Assembly: GCF_027859075.1 (NCBI RefSeq)
Contig: NZ_JAQIBL010000308.1
Span: forward strand, 1 to 47,211
Length of the DNA stretch: 47,211 bases
Source of the DNA: Oceanispirochaeta sp.
GTDB lineage: Bacteria; Spirochaetota; Spirochaetia; DSM-2461
Direction: 5' to 3'
Shown: piece by piece, positions 7,890 to 15,930 of the stretch
Position numbering within the stretch: the stretch's first letter is position 1
Layout of the letters: each line of letters begins with the position of its first letter
Notes under the pieces: generated by a model
What the model saw: only the letters and a program-made list of their open reading frames with translations
Told to the model about the DNA's origin: nothing
Databases searched by the model: none
Program-made: the position numbers and the translations under genes

Positions 7890-9403
7890 ACTCTGTCGGC
7901 TCCGGTCATTCTTTCTCCTACAAAGGTTCTGTTCCATTCTTCTTCATTCCTTGATATCTCGCTGAGAACTCCCCCCGTCAAAACGCAGGCTCTGTCGCTC
8001 AAAAGAAGCATCTCATCCAGATCTGTTGTCAGCAGCAGGACCGCTGTTCCCTCATCCTTTGCCTGGAACAGCTGATCATGAAGGGCTTCCCTGCTTTTGA
8101 AATCAAGTCCCCAGCTGGGTTCGGAAACAATAAGAAGGCGAGGAGAGCCTCCCAATTCCCGGGCCACTATCATCTTCTGAATATTGCCTCCCGAGAGAGT
8201 TCTTACCTGTTGATCCGCCAGACCTTTTATTTTATGGATACGGATATATTCCTTCGCCCAAAGGAGGAGTTTTTTCCGGTAACTGCTTAACCCGCCGGAG
8301 ATTTCCCGTTTGAGGACCGATAGGTTCTCGGCCAGTGTTGAATTTGGATCGGCTCCCCTTTGGAGACGGTCTGCCGGGATATAGGAGATGCCCCAGCGCC
8401 TCAGCTTATAGGGGCTGAGAGGTATTCTGTTCCGGCCATTGATTAATATCAGTCCCGTTGAGGGCTGGACCATTCCGCTCAGGAGGTCTTCCAGATGGGT
8501 CAGACCGTTTTCCCGGATTCCACTGATTCCAAGAATTTCTCCTGCATCAAGATGAAGAGATATGTTTTTCAGCCGTTTGGTACCCAACTCGGTCACATCA
8601 ACATCCATGAGTTCCAAAACGGTTTTACCCCGGTCTTCTCTCCCCGGTGATTTTCGAAGAACAGTTTCCCCCGGTTTTGATTCGCCGATCATCAGGCGTG
8701 AGATTTCGGAGGCATTGAAGTCTTTCTTGTTCACCACCGCCATGAGCTGTCCCTTACTCAGGATGGCCAGTCTATCGGCCGTGATGATGGCTTCATGGAT
8801 TTTGTGGGTTATAAAGAGGATGGTTTTTCCTTCTTCTTTGAACTGTTTCATCAAGGCAAAGAGTTTATCTCTCTGTTTATCCGAAAGACTGGCTGTCGGT
8901 TCATCCAGAATGATGAGGGATTTCTGTTTCCATAAGGCACGGATCAGTTCGGCTCTCTGGATTTGAGGCGCCGTCAAGTCCATCCCCTTCATGTCCAGAT
9001 CCAGGGGAAGGTCATAGCGTTCCTGAATCTCAGAAATATCCCTTCTGAGGGACTTTGGATTAAAGATGGGATTTAAATGGCACCCGCCTTGTTCCAGGAT
9101 GATATTTTCAAAGACTGAAAGGTTCCCGGCCAGAAGAGGCTTCTGATGAATCATTCCGGTGAATTCTCTTCTGGCCCGGGGAGTTGACCCTGACGGAACG
9201 GTCATCCTTCCCTCGCTTGGAATCAGGAATCCCGAGAGCAGGAACATCAGGGTCGACTTCCCGGCTCCGTTCTCTCCCATAAGAGCCAGGATCTCCCCTT
9301 TGTATGCCTGAAGGCTGATGTCCCGGCAGGCAAGAATACCGTTTTCTGAAAACCGATGAGTAATTTTATCTATGGTAAGAACCGGTTCTTGGCTTTTTGA
9401 CAA
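7886..9403 (-). CDS. pnrC: Nucleoside ABC transporter, double ATP-binding subunit (PnrC-like)
   Basis: Protein of 505 residues with two fused ABC domains, energising the two permeases. Domain 1 has Walker A GENGAGKST at residues 43-51 and Walker B LIILDEPTASL near 165, but its signature is LTAPQ (about 142-146) instead of LSGGQ. Domain 2 has a degenerate Walker A, GIRENGLTH near 295, without the lysine, and an intact LSGGN signature near 403. Since composite sites pair Walker A of one domain with the signature of the other, one site looks competent and one dead, as in other RbsA/NupO-type ATPases. The start is TTG, with AAGGAG and a second AGGA just upstream. It follows the lipoprotein gene by 33 bases. 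Confidence 0.88.
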   Translation of the reverse strand: MSKSQEPVLTIDKITHRFSENGILACRDISLQAYKGEILALMGENGAGKSTLMFLLSGFLIPSEGRMTVPSGSTPRARREFTGMIHQKPLLAGNLSVFENIILEQGGCHLNPIFNPKSLRRDISEIQERYDLPLDLDMKGMDLTAPQIQRAELIRALWKQKSLIILDEPTASLSDKQRDKLFALMKQFKEEGKTILFITHKIHEAIITADRLAILSKGQLMAVVNKKDFNASEISRLMIGESKPGETVLRKSPGREDRGKTVLELMDVDVTELGTKRLKNISLHLDAGEILGISGIRENGLTHLEDLLSGMVQPSTGLILINGRNRIPLSPYKLRRWGISYIPADRLQRGADPNSTLAENLSVLKREISGGLSSYRKKLLLWAKEYIRIHKIKGLADQQVRTLSGGNIQKMIVARELGGSPRLLIVSEPSWGLDFKSREALHDQLFQAKDEGTAVLLLTTDLDEMLLLSDRACVLTGGVLSEISRNEEEWNRTFVGERMTGADRV

Positions 9404-9436
9404 GGGAATCCTTTCTCCTTTGCAGTCGTTGAGAGC

Positions 9437-10480
9437 TTATCGGAAGAGGAGGGTCCCTTTTCTGAGTTTAGTATGCTCTTGCGTCATAGTATCCCGCAGT
9501 ACCTGGGGGACATATTCAATATACAGTGGATCGTCGTCGATAAAGTCAATATAGCCTTCCATCACTCCTGCATATACAGAGGACCCCGGTTCCAGTTTTC
9601 CTTCAAGAGCCAGGAGGGTCTGTTCATAGGCTGCCCTGTCTTCCTTGATAATACCGCTTCCCAGTACCACTCCAGGTTCGATGCTGTATCCGTTGGTATC
9701 GTACCAGAGGACATAATGGCCTTTCTCTTTTGCCGCACTGACAACGCCCTGGTTGGCTCCGCCTGCAATGGTCAGGATAATATCGACCCCATCGTCATAC
9801 ATGCTGGTCGCCAGGTCGGATGCCTTGGCGGCATCATACCAGTTTCCAATCACACGGAAATCCAGTTCGGCGTCTCCCCCTGCGGCAGCCTTTAGACCCT
9901 GAGTAAAACCGGGTTTGATTTTCTGCATCATTTCAGGATACTCCTGTCCAGCAATAAGGCCCACTTTCAGTTCCCGGTTGGCTCCACTCAGCTCATCCGA
10001 TCTAGTTGCCAGTCCGGCAAAATATCCCAGAAGGTAGGACAGTTCCAGATGGCTGAAAAGAAATGTGGATACTGTATCATTCTCAATGCTGCTTCCTTCG
10101 AGGATCAAAAAATTCTGATGGGGGTATACTTTTTTTATCTCACGACAGATTTCAGGCATTGACGGGTTGGATGTGATAATCAGGTCATATTTTTTTTCAG
10201 AAGCCAGAGCCAGTACCTGGGATTTCCATTCGGCCTGATTGAATCCGCCTTCAATGGTTTTGACTGGAATATCTTTTGTTGCGGCTGCTTTTCGAACACC
10301 TGCATCCATCATTTCGTAGGTCGGGCTTCCAGAGAGCACTCCCGGGACAAACACGGCCAGAGACGAAACTGCAGGGGAGGAAGAGGACTGGACCTTCTTT
10401 TGGGGGGTACAGGAACTCATCAAAATCAGTATCAGGGCCATCATCATCACTATATTATGTTTTTTATTATGATAAATCAT
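9437..10480 (-). CDS. pnrA: BMP-family nucleoside-binding lipoprotein (PnrA/TmpC-like)
   Basis: Lipoprotein of 347 residues and the substrate-binding component of the importer. The N-terminus has Lys/His residues, a hydrophobic stretch and a lipobox LMSSC with the modified cysteine at residue 24; the loose lipobox is typical of spirochaetes. The mature part shows BMP-family patterns such as LAVFVPGVLSGSPTYEMMDAG and VGLIAGQEYPEMM. In Treponema pallidum the homologue PnrA (TmpC) binds purine nucleosides. The ATG at 10480 is chosen over an upstream frame start at 10591 because AAGGAG lies six bases before it and a signal peptide begins there. First gene of the operon. Confidence 0.87.
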   Translation of the reverse strand: MIYHNKKHNIVMMMALILILMSSCTPQKKVQSSSSPAVSSLAVFVPGVLSGSPTYEMMDAGVRKAAATKDIPVKTIEGGFNQAEWKSQVLALASEKKYDLIITSNPSMPEICREIKKVYPHQNFLILEGSSIENDTVSTFLFSHLELSYLLGYFAGLATRSDELSGANRELKVGLIAGQEYPEMMQKIKPGFTQGLKAAAGGDAELDFRVIGNWYDAAKASDLATSMYDDGVDIILTIAGGANQGVVSAAKEKGHYVLWYDTNGYSIEPGVVLGSGIIKEDRAAYEQTLLALEGKLEPGSSVYAGVMEGYIDFIDDDPLYIEYVPQVLRDTMTQEHTKLRKGTLLFR

Positions 10481-10549
10481 TTCATACTCCTTGGTCCGGG
10501 GAACTTTTAAATCGGATGTTGTTTCATACTTTAATGATCCTATACGTGT

Positions 10550-10579
10550 ATTATAGGGACCTTCACCCGGATTGAGCAA
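10550..10579 (-). promoter_or_regulatory. Likely promoter of the nucleoside importer operon
   Basis: On the minus strand a perfect TATAAT (10555-10550) lies 18 bases after TTGCTC (10579-10574), about 70 bases before the lipoprotein start. The -10 box is consensus and the -35 box partial. It faces away from the PRPP synthetase gene, so this gap is a divergent control region. Confidence 0.6.
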
Positions 10580-10654
10580 ATTATGGTGCAATCATCTGTG
10601 CTGGTAAACCCCATTTCGAGACTGAATCTCCTCTGAATCTAGGGAAAGCGAATA

Positions 10655-10683
10655 TTGACCCCTCATGATGGGACATGATATCT
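10655..10683 (+). promoter_or_regulatory. Possible promoter of prs
   Basis: TTGACC at 10655-10660 is followed after 17 bases by ATATCT at 10678-10683 (or GATATC one base earlier), 34 bases before the prs start codon. The -35 box is good and the -10 box weak. Confidence 0.4.
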
Positions 10684-10717
10684 TTTCAGCGAAGTTCACA
10701 ACAATTAAGGATAACAG

Positions 10718-11953
10718 ATGAGTTTTTCCAAACCAACGTCTCTTGGGGTGATCGCCTGCCCGGGAGGAGAGCAATTTGCAGATGAAATTACCTCCCATTT
10801 GAAGAAGATTTACAGGACAAGGTTCGAAAATAAAGTCAGCTATATTTCCCGTCTTTATAATATAGATAGAGTGGAGGTAAGCAAACAGTCCAACTTTGCG
10901 GATGATGTGATTTCTCATCGGGTTACCGCAGTGGGTGATGCAAGTAATTACAGGAGTCCTTCATTCAAAATACCATGCAAAGTGACAAAATTTGCCAATG
11001 GGGAAGTGAAGGCAGAGATTCTCCGTTCCATCAGGGGAGCGGATGTCTACATTGTTCAGGATATGGCCAACAATACGCCTATTCGCTTCGCCGGTTCTGA
11101 CGAAAAAAGTGTCTGCTCCATCAACGATCACCTGATGAGTCTGTACGTGACAATTGATGCCGCCATGCAGTCGGGGGCCAGGCGGGTCAGTCTTGTACTC
11201 CCGACCTATCCTTACAGCAGACAGCATAAATCAAAAGGCCGTGAAGGTCTGACGGCTTCTACCCTGGGGCGGATGTTTGAAAGTATGGGTGTAGAGAGAA
11301 TCATAACCCTGGATATTCATTCTAAGGAAATATCCCATTGTTTTCATAAACTTTCTCTCGAAAACCTCCATGCTTCCTATCAAATTCTGCGTCAGCTGAG
11401 CGGCAAGATCAACATGTTGGAAGAAGATCTGGTTGTCGTTTCCCCTGATACGGGTGCCATTGAACGCAATAAGTTCTATGCCAACTCACTGAAAAAGCCA
11501 CTGGCTCTCCTTTATAAAGAGAGAGACTATTCCAAGCTCACCAGGAGCGCTGCCGACTCCAATATTACCTCAGCCCGTCTTTTAGGGGATGTGGTAGGAA
11601 AGACAGTCTTTATGGCAGACGATATGCTGGGGACCGGAGGGACCCTGATCAAGGCCATGAAACTGATCAAAGAACTGGGTGCCAAGAAAATAATCTGTTC
11701 TGTGTCTCTTCCCATGTTTTCAGGTTCTGCAGTGGAGCATTTTGATGAAGCCTATAAAGCAGGCTATTTCGATTATATTGTGGGTACCAATGCGGTCACT
11801 TTACCGGAAGAGATCCTGTCCAAGGAGTGGTTTTTTTCAGCCAGCGTCTCCAATCTTTTTGCACGGTCCATTTCCAGGGTTCATCATAACCGTTCTGTTT
11901 CTCCTCTGCTGGATAACAGCAAGATGATTCAGAGGATGCTGAAGAAAAAGTAG
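10718..11953 (+). CDS. prs: Ribose-phosphate pyrophosphokinase (PRPP synthetase), long form
   Basis: Makes PRPP from ribose 5-phosphate and ATP, the precursor for nucleotides, histidine and tryptophan and the co-substrate of salvage phosphoribosyltransferases. At 411 residues it is about 90 longer than the usual 310-320, with an extra N-terminal segment of about 80 residues before the first PRTase fold. Visible features are FANGEVKAEI, the LPTYPYSRQ region, DIHSKEISHCF, the flexible-loop KER at 267-269 and the PRPP loop DDMLGTGGT at 301-309. In that loop a Gly replaces the usual Asp before the Thr. The start follows TAAGGAT at good spacing. It diverges from the nucleoside importer and is followed 22 bases later by the sugar kinase. 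Confidence 0.85.
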   Translation: MSFSKPTSLGVIACPGGEQFADEITSHLKKIYRTRFENKVSYISRLYNIDRVEVSKQSNFADDVISHRVTAVGDASNYRSPSFKIPCKVTKFANGEVKAEILRSIRGADVYIVQDMANNTPIRFAGSDEKSVCSINDHLMSLYVTIDAAMQSGARRVSLVLPTYPYSRQHKSKGREGLTASTLGRMFESMGVERIITLDIHSKEISHCFHKLSLENLHASYQILRQLSGKINMLEEDLVVVSPDTGAIERNKFYANSLKKPLALLYKERDYSKLTRSAADSNITSARLLGDVVGKTVFMADDMLGTGGTLIKAMKLIKELGAKKIICSVSLPMFSGSAVEHFDEAYKAGYFDYIVGTNAVTLPEEILSKEWFFSASVSNLFARSISRVHHNRSVSPLLDNSKMIQRMLKKK

Positions 11954-11975
11954 TTTTCCCATGTAGAGGTAATCA

Positions 11976-13358
11976 TTGATACTGGCAGTTGATATCGGAA
12001 CATCCTCGATGAAGGGTGGACTTATAACCGAGGAAGGTTTTCTTTTCTCTTTTCACCGGGTCGGCTTTTCTGCGGACTCCCTCAAGGGAAACTTCTCATT
12101 CCCCCCCGAACTATGGAGTCAGGGATTTCTGGAAATCCTGGAAACCCTGGGAGCTTCCCGGGTCAGTGCTGTCGCCATCAGTGGAAATGGTCCGACCCTG
12201 GTTCCCGCCGAATTGAATGGCAAACCCCTGTCTCCGGCCCTGATGTGGAACGATGACTACGGGACAAGTTCTCTGATCAGTGATTCCTACTATCTTCCTA
12301 AAATCCACTGGCTTCGTGAAAATGAGCCCGCATTGTATAAAAGAGCGGATCTGTTCCTGTCCTGCCCTGAAATTCTGTATACCCAATTGACGGGCAAGTC
12401 TGTCATGGTTTCGCCCCAAAAGGGCTATATCCCCTATATCTGGTCCGATTCAGAGCTGGATAAACATCAGTTCAGAAAATCGGCATTTCCCGATCTTGTA
12501 CCCATGGGGTCCGTTGTCGCTCCTGTTTCGGCGACAGCCCTCCTTAAAACCAGCCTGAAGGCCGGCACTCCTGTTATTGCCTGTGGTTCTGATTTTATTG
12601 TGTCCCTCATAGGTTCGGGAGCCATACAGCCGGGACGCATCTGTGACAGGGCCGGAACCTCGGAAGGCATCAACTACTGCGCCACTCATGCCTGCGGTGA
12701 CAGCCGGGTGCGGGAGTTGCCCCATGCCCTGGAGGGCCTCGTGAATGTTTCGGCCATCCTCTCCTCAACAGGCAGCCTGTTTGAATGGTACCGTCAGCTT
12801 ACTGGGCAGGAAAAGTATAATTATAAAGAAACTATGGATGGAGTGAATGCCATTCCCGCCAGTCAGGATCATCCTTTCTTCTTCCCCAGTATGAAAGGGG
12901 AGAATCTTTGGGAGTTTTCAAATGGCATGTTTGCGGGTCTGGATCCGGGGCAGGGCAAATTTGAATTGGGACGTTCTGTGATGGAAGCCATCGGTTTTGC
13001 AGTCAGACGGAGTCTTGAAATCTTTGAAGAGCTTGATCTTCCGGTGAAAGAACTACGGGTGGCCGGGGGGCAGGCCAAGAGTCCTGTCTGGAATCAGATG
13101 AAGGCGGATATTACTGGAAAAACCGTGTTGATTCCTGAAGTTGAAGATGCCGAATTATTAGGTTCCGCCTGTCTTGCCTCATGCGCCCTGGGGCGGTATA
13201 AAAACATAAGGGAAGCGTCGGAAGACCTGGTTAAGATAAAACGTGAAATCTACCCTAGAAAGGATTTTTCAGAAATCTACGACAGAAAATATACCCGCTA
13301 CAGAAGAGCCTGTGAAAGTGTTGTCTCTTTTTATCAGGAATATCCAGGAAAAGAATAA
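11976..13358 (+). CDS. FGGY-family carbohydrate kinase
   Basis: Protein of 460 residues with the two-domain actin-like fold of FGGY kinases, which phosphorylate pentuloses, hexuloses or glycerol using ATP. The N-terminal phosphate-binding DIGTSSMKG is at residues 6-14, followed by ISGNGPTLVPAE, and the C-terminal domain has RAGTSEGIN and the adenosine-motif-like AGGQAKSPVWNQMKAD. It most resembles xylulokinase-like members, but the sugar cannot be fixed from sequence. The start is TTG, after a GAGG about seven bases away. Position directly after prs suggests co-expression and a pentose link, which is inference. Confidence 0.8.
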   Translation: MILAVDIGTSSMKGGLITEEGFLFSFHRVGFSADSLKGNFSFPPELWSQGFLEILETLGASRVSAVAISGNGPTLVPAELNGKPLSPALMWNDDYGTSSLISDSYYLPKIHWLRENEPALYKRADLFLSCPEILYTQLTGKSVMVSPQKGYIPYIWSDSELDKHQFRKSAFPDLVPMGSVVAPVSATALLKTSLKAGTPVIACGSDFIVSLIGSGAIQPGRICDRAGTSEGINYCATHACGDSRVRELPHALEGLVNVSAILSSTGSLFEWYRQLTGQEKYNYKETMDGVNAIPASQDHPFFFPSMKGENLWEFSNGMFAGLDPGQGKFELGRSVMEAIGFAVRRSLEIFEELDLPVKELRVAGGQAKSPVWNQMKADITGKTVLIPEVEDAELLGSACLASCALGRYKNIREASEDLVKIKREIYPRKDFSEIYDRKYTRYRRACESVVSFYQEYPGKE

Positions 13359-13369
13359 AATTATTCAGT

Positions 13370-13412
13370 GTAGAGATATATTTGGAACTTATATTTATCT
13401 GCTATTTTTTCT
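13370..13412 (+). terminator. Possible terminator after the sugar kinase gene
   Basis: An AT-rich imperfect stem (arms about 13370-13380 and 13390-13402) is followed by TATTTTTTCTTT. It would separate the prs-kinase transcript from the tRNA and ribosomal block. Two mismatches weaken it. Confidence 0.4.
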
Positions 13413-13421
13413 TTAAAAGAG

Positions 13422-13450
13422 TTGACAAAGGAAAAGCATTTTGGTAGTTT
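13422..13450 (+). promoter_or_regulatory. Promoter of the tRNA-Thr/rpmG/secE-nusG block
   Basis: A consensus TTGACA at 13422-13427 is followed after 17 bases by TAGTTT at 13445-13450, 20 bases before the tRNA-Thr gene. The -10 box is imperfect, the -35 box and spacing are ideal. This is probably the head of the whole gene-expression cluster. Confidence 0.65.
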
Positions 13451-13470
13451 ACATGAGCAATTCGCAGCAT

Positions 13471-13543
13471 GCCTCTGTAGCTCAGTCGGTAGAGTACGAC
13501 CATGGTAAGGTTGGGGTCACCGGTTCAAATCCGGTCGGAGGCT
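13471..13543 (+). tRNA. tRNA-Thr (anticodon GGT)
   Basis: A full cloverleaf can be drawn: acceptor GCCTCTG with CGGAGGC, D stem GCTC/GAGT, anticodon stem CGACC/GGTTG with loop ATGGTAA giving anticodon GGT, variable GGGTC and T stem ACCGG/CCGGT with loop TTCAAAT. The discriminator base is T and no CCA is encoded. It reads ACC and ACT codons. A tRNA-Thr near tuf/secE/nusG genes is common in bacteria, which supports the identity. Confidence 0.95.
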
Positions 13544-13609
13544 TTATTCATTTCTACAAGAGACAGTATGTGAGCCTGTTGATTCAGTAATGCACGGGAG
13601 ATTTTAATA

Positions 13610-13786
13610 ATGGCAAAAGCAAAGAAAGGGGCAGTAGAACTGATTGCCCTTCAGTGTACGACTTGCAAGAGAAGAAATTATACCACTACAAAAAACAGAA
13701 GAAATATCCAGGGAAAGTTGGAACTGAAAAAATATTGTAAATGGTGTAAGGTGTCTACTGATCACAAAGAGACCAAAATTAAATAA
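13610..13786 (+). CDS. rpmG: 50S ribosomal protein L33
   Basis: Small basic protein of 58 residues of the large ribosomal subunit, lying between the two tRNA genes. It has two CxxC pairs, at residues 16/19 and 43/46, so it is the zinc-binding form of L33. GGGAG precedes the ATG by about ten bases. The gene order tRNA-Thr, rpmG, tRNA-Trp, secE, nusG is a conserved bacterial arrangement. Confidence 0.95.
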   Translation: MAKAKKGAVELIALQCTTCKRRNYTTTKNRRNIQGKLELKKYCKWCKVSTDHKETKIK

Positions 13787-13797
13787 GTTTTTTATTC

Positions 13798-13871
13798 AGG
13801 CCAGTAGCTCCAATGGCTAGAGCGCCGGTCTCCAAAACCGGATGTTGTAGGTTCGAGTCCTACCTGGCCTG
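13798..13871 (+). tRNA. tRNA-Trp (anticodon CCA)
   Basis: Cloverleaf: acceptor AGGCCAG with CTGGCCT, D stem GCTC/GAGC, anticodon stem CCGGT/ACCGG with loop CTCCAAA giving anticodon CCA, T stem GTAGG/CCTAC with loop TTCGAGT, discriminator G. No CCA end is encoded. It lies 11 bases after rpmG, so it must be processed from the same transcript. Confidence 0.96.
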
Positions 13872-13901
13872 TTTTTTAATTTTTTTTCTGATTAGACTGA
13901 C

Positions 13902-13930
13902 CTCCGACCTAGTGTCGGAGTTTGTTTGTC
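13902..13930 (+). terminator. Hairpin with T-rich tail between tRNA-Trp and secE
   Basis: A 7-bp perfect stem, CTCCGAC and GTCGGAG with loop CTAGT, ends at 13920 and is followed by TTTGTTTGT. It may act as a partial terminator that sets tRNA output against secE-nusG expression. The interrupted T run suggests incomplete termination. Confidence 0.5.
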
Positions 13931-13978
13931 TAAAGAGGCAGAGTGAATTCATCTGTCTACAATCATCGGGAGCTTGTT

Positions 13979-14158
13979 ATGAATAAAGTTAAGGCTTTTG
14001 TTTTAGTAAGTTATGGAGAGCTTAAAAAGGTAGTTTGGCCAGGTAGGGAATCAGTCACCGCTTCAACAAAAGTTGTGCTTGTTTCTACTGCGTTGTTCGC
14101 CATCTTTTTTGGTCTGGTTGATTTTGTCCTTATGAAAGGGCTTTTCTTTATTTTCTAA
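13979..14158 (+). CDS. secE: Preprotein translocase subunit SecE
   Basis: Protein of 59 residues, the short bacterial form with one membrane helix (about residues 31-55). It clamps SecY in the inner-membrane translocon. The conserved cytoplasmic motif ELKKVVWPGRESVTAS precedes the helix. The ATG at 13979 is preferred over one 36 bases upstream because CGGGAG precedes it and SecE proteins begin here. It is followed 24 bases later by nusG, its usual neighbour. Confidence 0.93.
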   Translation: MNKVKAFVLVSYGELKKVVWPGRESVTASTKVVLVSTALFAIFFGLVDFVLMKGLFFIF

Positions 14159-14182
14159 TGCCCCCAGCGGCAAGGATGTATA

Positions 14183-14737
14183 ATGGCAAAGGGATGGTAC
14201 GTGCTTCATACCTACTCGGGGTATGAAAATAAAGTGGAAAAGTATATCCGCCTCTATATGGAAGACGGATCTCTTTCCGGTGCAGTGCTTGATGTAAAAG
14301 TACCTGCCGAAGATGTTGTGGAAGTACGCAACGGTAAGAAACGCACTGTGTCTAAAAAATTCCTGCCAGGTTACGTCCTCATTGAGATGGACCTTCCTGA
14401 TCGCGGGTGGAAAAATGTTTGTACTCAAATAAAGAAGATTCAAAGCGTTGTCGGTTTTGTCGGTTACGCTTCCGGTTCCAAGCCGCAGCCTATCAGTCAT
14501 GATGAGGCTAAATCTATATTGCAGAAAACAGGTGCTATTAAAGCAGAGCGCCGTTATCAGTCCAAGCAGGATTTTGCGATAGGTGAGGAAGTTCGGGTTG
14601 TAGAAGGACCCTTTGAATCTTTTTCCGGAAACATCGAAGAGGTGCATCAGGAAAAAGGTAAGCTGAGAGTTCTGGTCGGAATCTTCGGCAGGAGTACTCC
14701 TGTTGAGGTTGACTTCTCTCAGGTTGAAAAGATCTAA
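14183..14737 (+). CDS. nusG: Transcription termination/antitermination protein NusG
   Basis: Protein of 184 residues that binds the RNA polymerase clamp, modulates pausing and links polymerase to Rho or the ribosome. The N-terminal NGN domain starts with the typical KGWYVLHTYSGYENKV, and a C-terminal KOW domain covers about residues 130-184 (VRVVEGPFESFSGNIEEV). Length and order after secE are normal. AAGGA precedes the ATG. Confidence 0.96.
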   Translation: MAKGWYVLHTYSGYENKVEKYIRLYMEDGSLSGAVLDVKVPAEDVVEVRNGKKRTVSKKFLPGYVLIEMDLPDRGWKNVCTQIKKIQSVVGFVGYASGSKPQPISHDEAKSILQKTGAIKAERRYQSKQDFAIGEEVRVVEGPFESFSGNIEEVHQEKGKLRVLVGIFGRSTPVEVDFSQVEKI

Positions 14738-14767
14738 GAACGGCGGTTGGCGCTGTTTGTAAATAGA

Positions 14768-14802
14768 TGGGAGTCCTTTCTTTTGGAAGGATGTTAATAC
14801 CA
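14768..14802 (+). promoter_or_regulatory. Probable L1-binding translational operator in the rplK leader
   Basis: The leader folds as TGG / GAG / TCCTTTC-loop TTTT-GGAAGGA / TGTTAATA / CCA, that is two helices separated by an asymmetric internal loop. The loop strands GAG and TGTTAATA followed by CCA closely resemble the L1 site of 23S rRNA, where GGGAG faces UGAAAUACCA. The element ends two bases before the AAGGAG of rplK, so bound L1 could block ribosome entry. L1 feedback on the L11-L1 mRNA is established in Escherichia coli. The outer stem is only three pairs. Confidence 0.6.
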
Positions 14803-14815
14803 CAAGGAGATATAA

Positions 14816-15247
14816 ATGGCCAAGAAAAAGGTAACAGCTTATATTAAGCTCCAGGTGCCTGCGGGTAAAGCAACCCCGGCGCCTCCTGTAGGTCCGGCCC
14901 TCGGTCCTCATGGTGTTCCTGCTCCTCAGTTTGTTCAGCAGTTTAATGAACGGACTCAGAATTACGAGCCGGGACTCACAATTCCTGTAGTTATTACAGT
15001 ATTCGGTGACAGAACATTTACTTTTGTTATCAAGACCCCTCCAGCAGCGGTTCTTTTGAAAAAAGCTGCGAAATTGGATAAGGGATCTGCTGAACCTCAC
15101 AAGGTTAAGGTTGCTACTGTGACCCGTGCTCAGGTTCAGGAGATAGCTAAAACCAAGATGGAAGACTTGAGTGCTAATGACATGGATGCTGCGATTAGCA
15201 TCATTTCAGGAACCGCCCGTTCAATGGGCATAAAGGTGGAGGGCTAA
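14816..15247 (+). CDS. rplK: 50S ribosomal protein L11
   Basis: Protein of 143 residues that binds the GTPase-associated 23S rRNA region and supports factor binding. The proline-rich N-terminal linker with [11 protein letters not shown] and the C-terminal rRNA-binding domain are intact, and the length is normal. AAGGAG lies before the ATG, directly after the proposed L1 operator. The rplA start follows five bases after the stop. Confidence 0.97.
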   Translation: MAKKKVTAYIKLQVPAGKATPAPPVGPALGPHGVPAPQFVQQFNERTQNYEPGLTIPVVITVFGDRTFTFVIKTPPAAVLLKKAAKLDKGSAEPHKVKVATVTRAQVQEIAKTKMEDLSANDMDAAISIISGTARSMGIKVEG

Positions 15248-15252
15248 GGCTG

Positions 15253-15927
15253 GTGAAAAAAGGTAAAAATTATATAGCCGCTGCAGCTAAAGTCGAAGAA
15301 GGCAGAATCTATGATTGCAACGAAGCGATTGAACTTGTAAGAGAAGTTGCTTATGCAAAATTTGATGAAACCGTCGAATGCTCTGTTAAGCTCAATATTA
15401 AAAAGAATCACTCTGTCCGTGATACCGTCAGTCTTCCTCATCAGTTTACAGCTGAAAAAAAGATTCTCGTGTTTGCCAAGGGTGATAAGGCGAAGGAAGC
15501 ATTGGATGCCGGTGCTACCTATGTTGGTGATGATGACCTTGTTGCCAAGATTAAAGACGGATGGCTTGACTTTGATGTCTGTGTCGCGACTCCCGATATG
15601 ATGAGGGAGGTCGGTAAGCTCGGTCCTGTTCTCGGTCGTCGAGGCTTGATGCCGAACCCCAAGACCCGGACTGTTACCATGGATATAAAAGGTGCTCTTG
15701 CCGAATTGAAGCAGGGACGTGTTGAATATCGTGCAGACAAAACTGGTGTTGTTCACCTTGCTGTTGGAAAAGTCTCTATGGGCGCTTCCAGTATCAGGGA
15801 AAATGTCGATGTTTTTCTGGGAGACCTTAGGAAGAAGAGACCTACTGATGTAAAAGGTGATTTTGTAAAATCCATTGCTCTGTCTTCTACCATGGGACCT
15901 GGTGTTAAAATAGCGGTCAAGGAGTAA
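15253..15927 (+). CDS. rplA: 50S ribosomal protein L1
   Basis: Protein of 224 residues that forms the mobile L1 stalk on 23S rRNA and, in well-studied bacteria, represses translation of its own operon. The conserved PNPKTRTVT and [14 protein letters not shown] segments are visible. The start codon is GTG at 15253 with GGAGGGCTAAGG overlapping the end of rplK, so translation is probably coupled to rplK. Confidence 0.97.
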   Translation: MKKGKNYIAAAAKVEEGRIYDCNEAIELVREVAYAKFDETVECSVKLNIKKNHSVRDTVSLPHQFTAEKKILVFAKGDKAKEALDAGATYVGDDDLVAKIKDGWLDFDVCVATPDMMREVGKLGPVLGRRGLMPNPKTRTVTMDIKGALAELKQGRVEYRADKTGVVHLAVGKVSMGASSIRENVDVFLGDLRKKRPTDVKGDFVKSIALSSTMGPGVKIAVKE

Positions 15928-15930
15928 GAG

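Noticed and set aside
14063-15100. Minus-strand open frame of 345 codons over secE, nusG and rplK
   Set aside because: It overlaps three clear conserved genes and has no recognisable domain; the open frame follows from their codon use.
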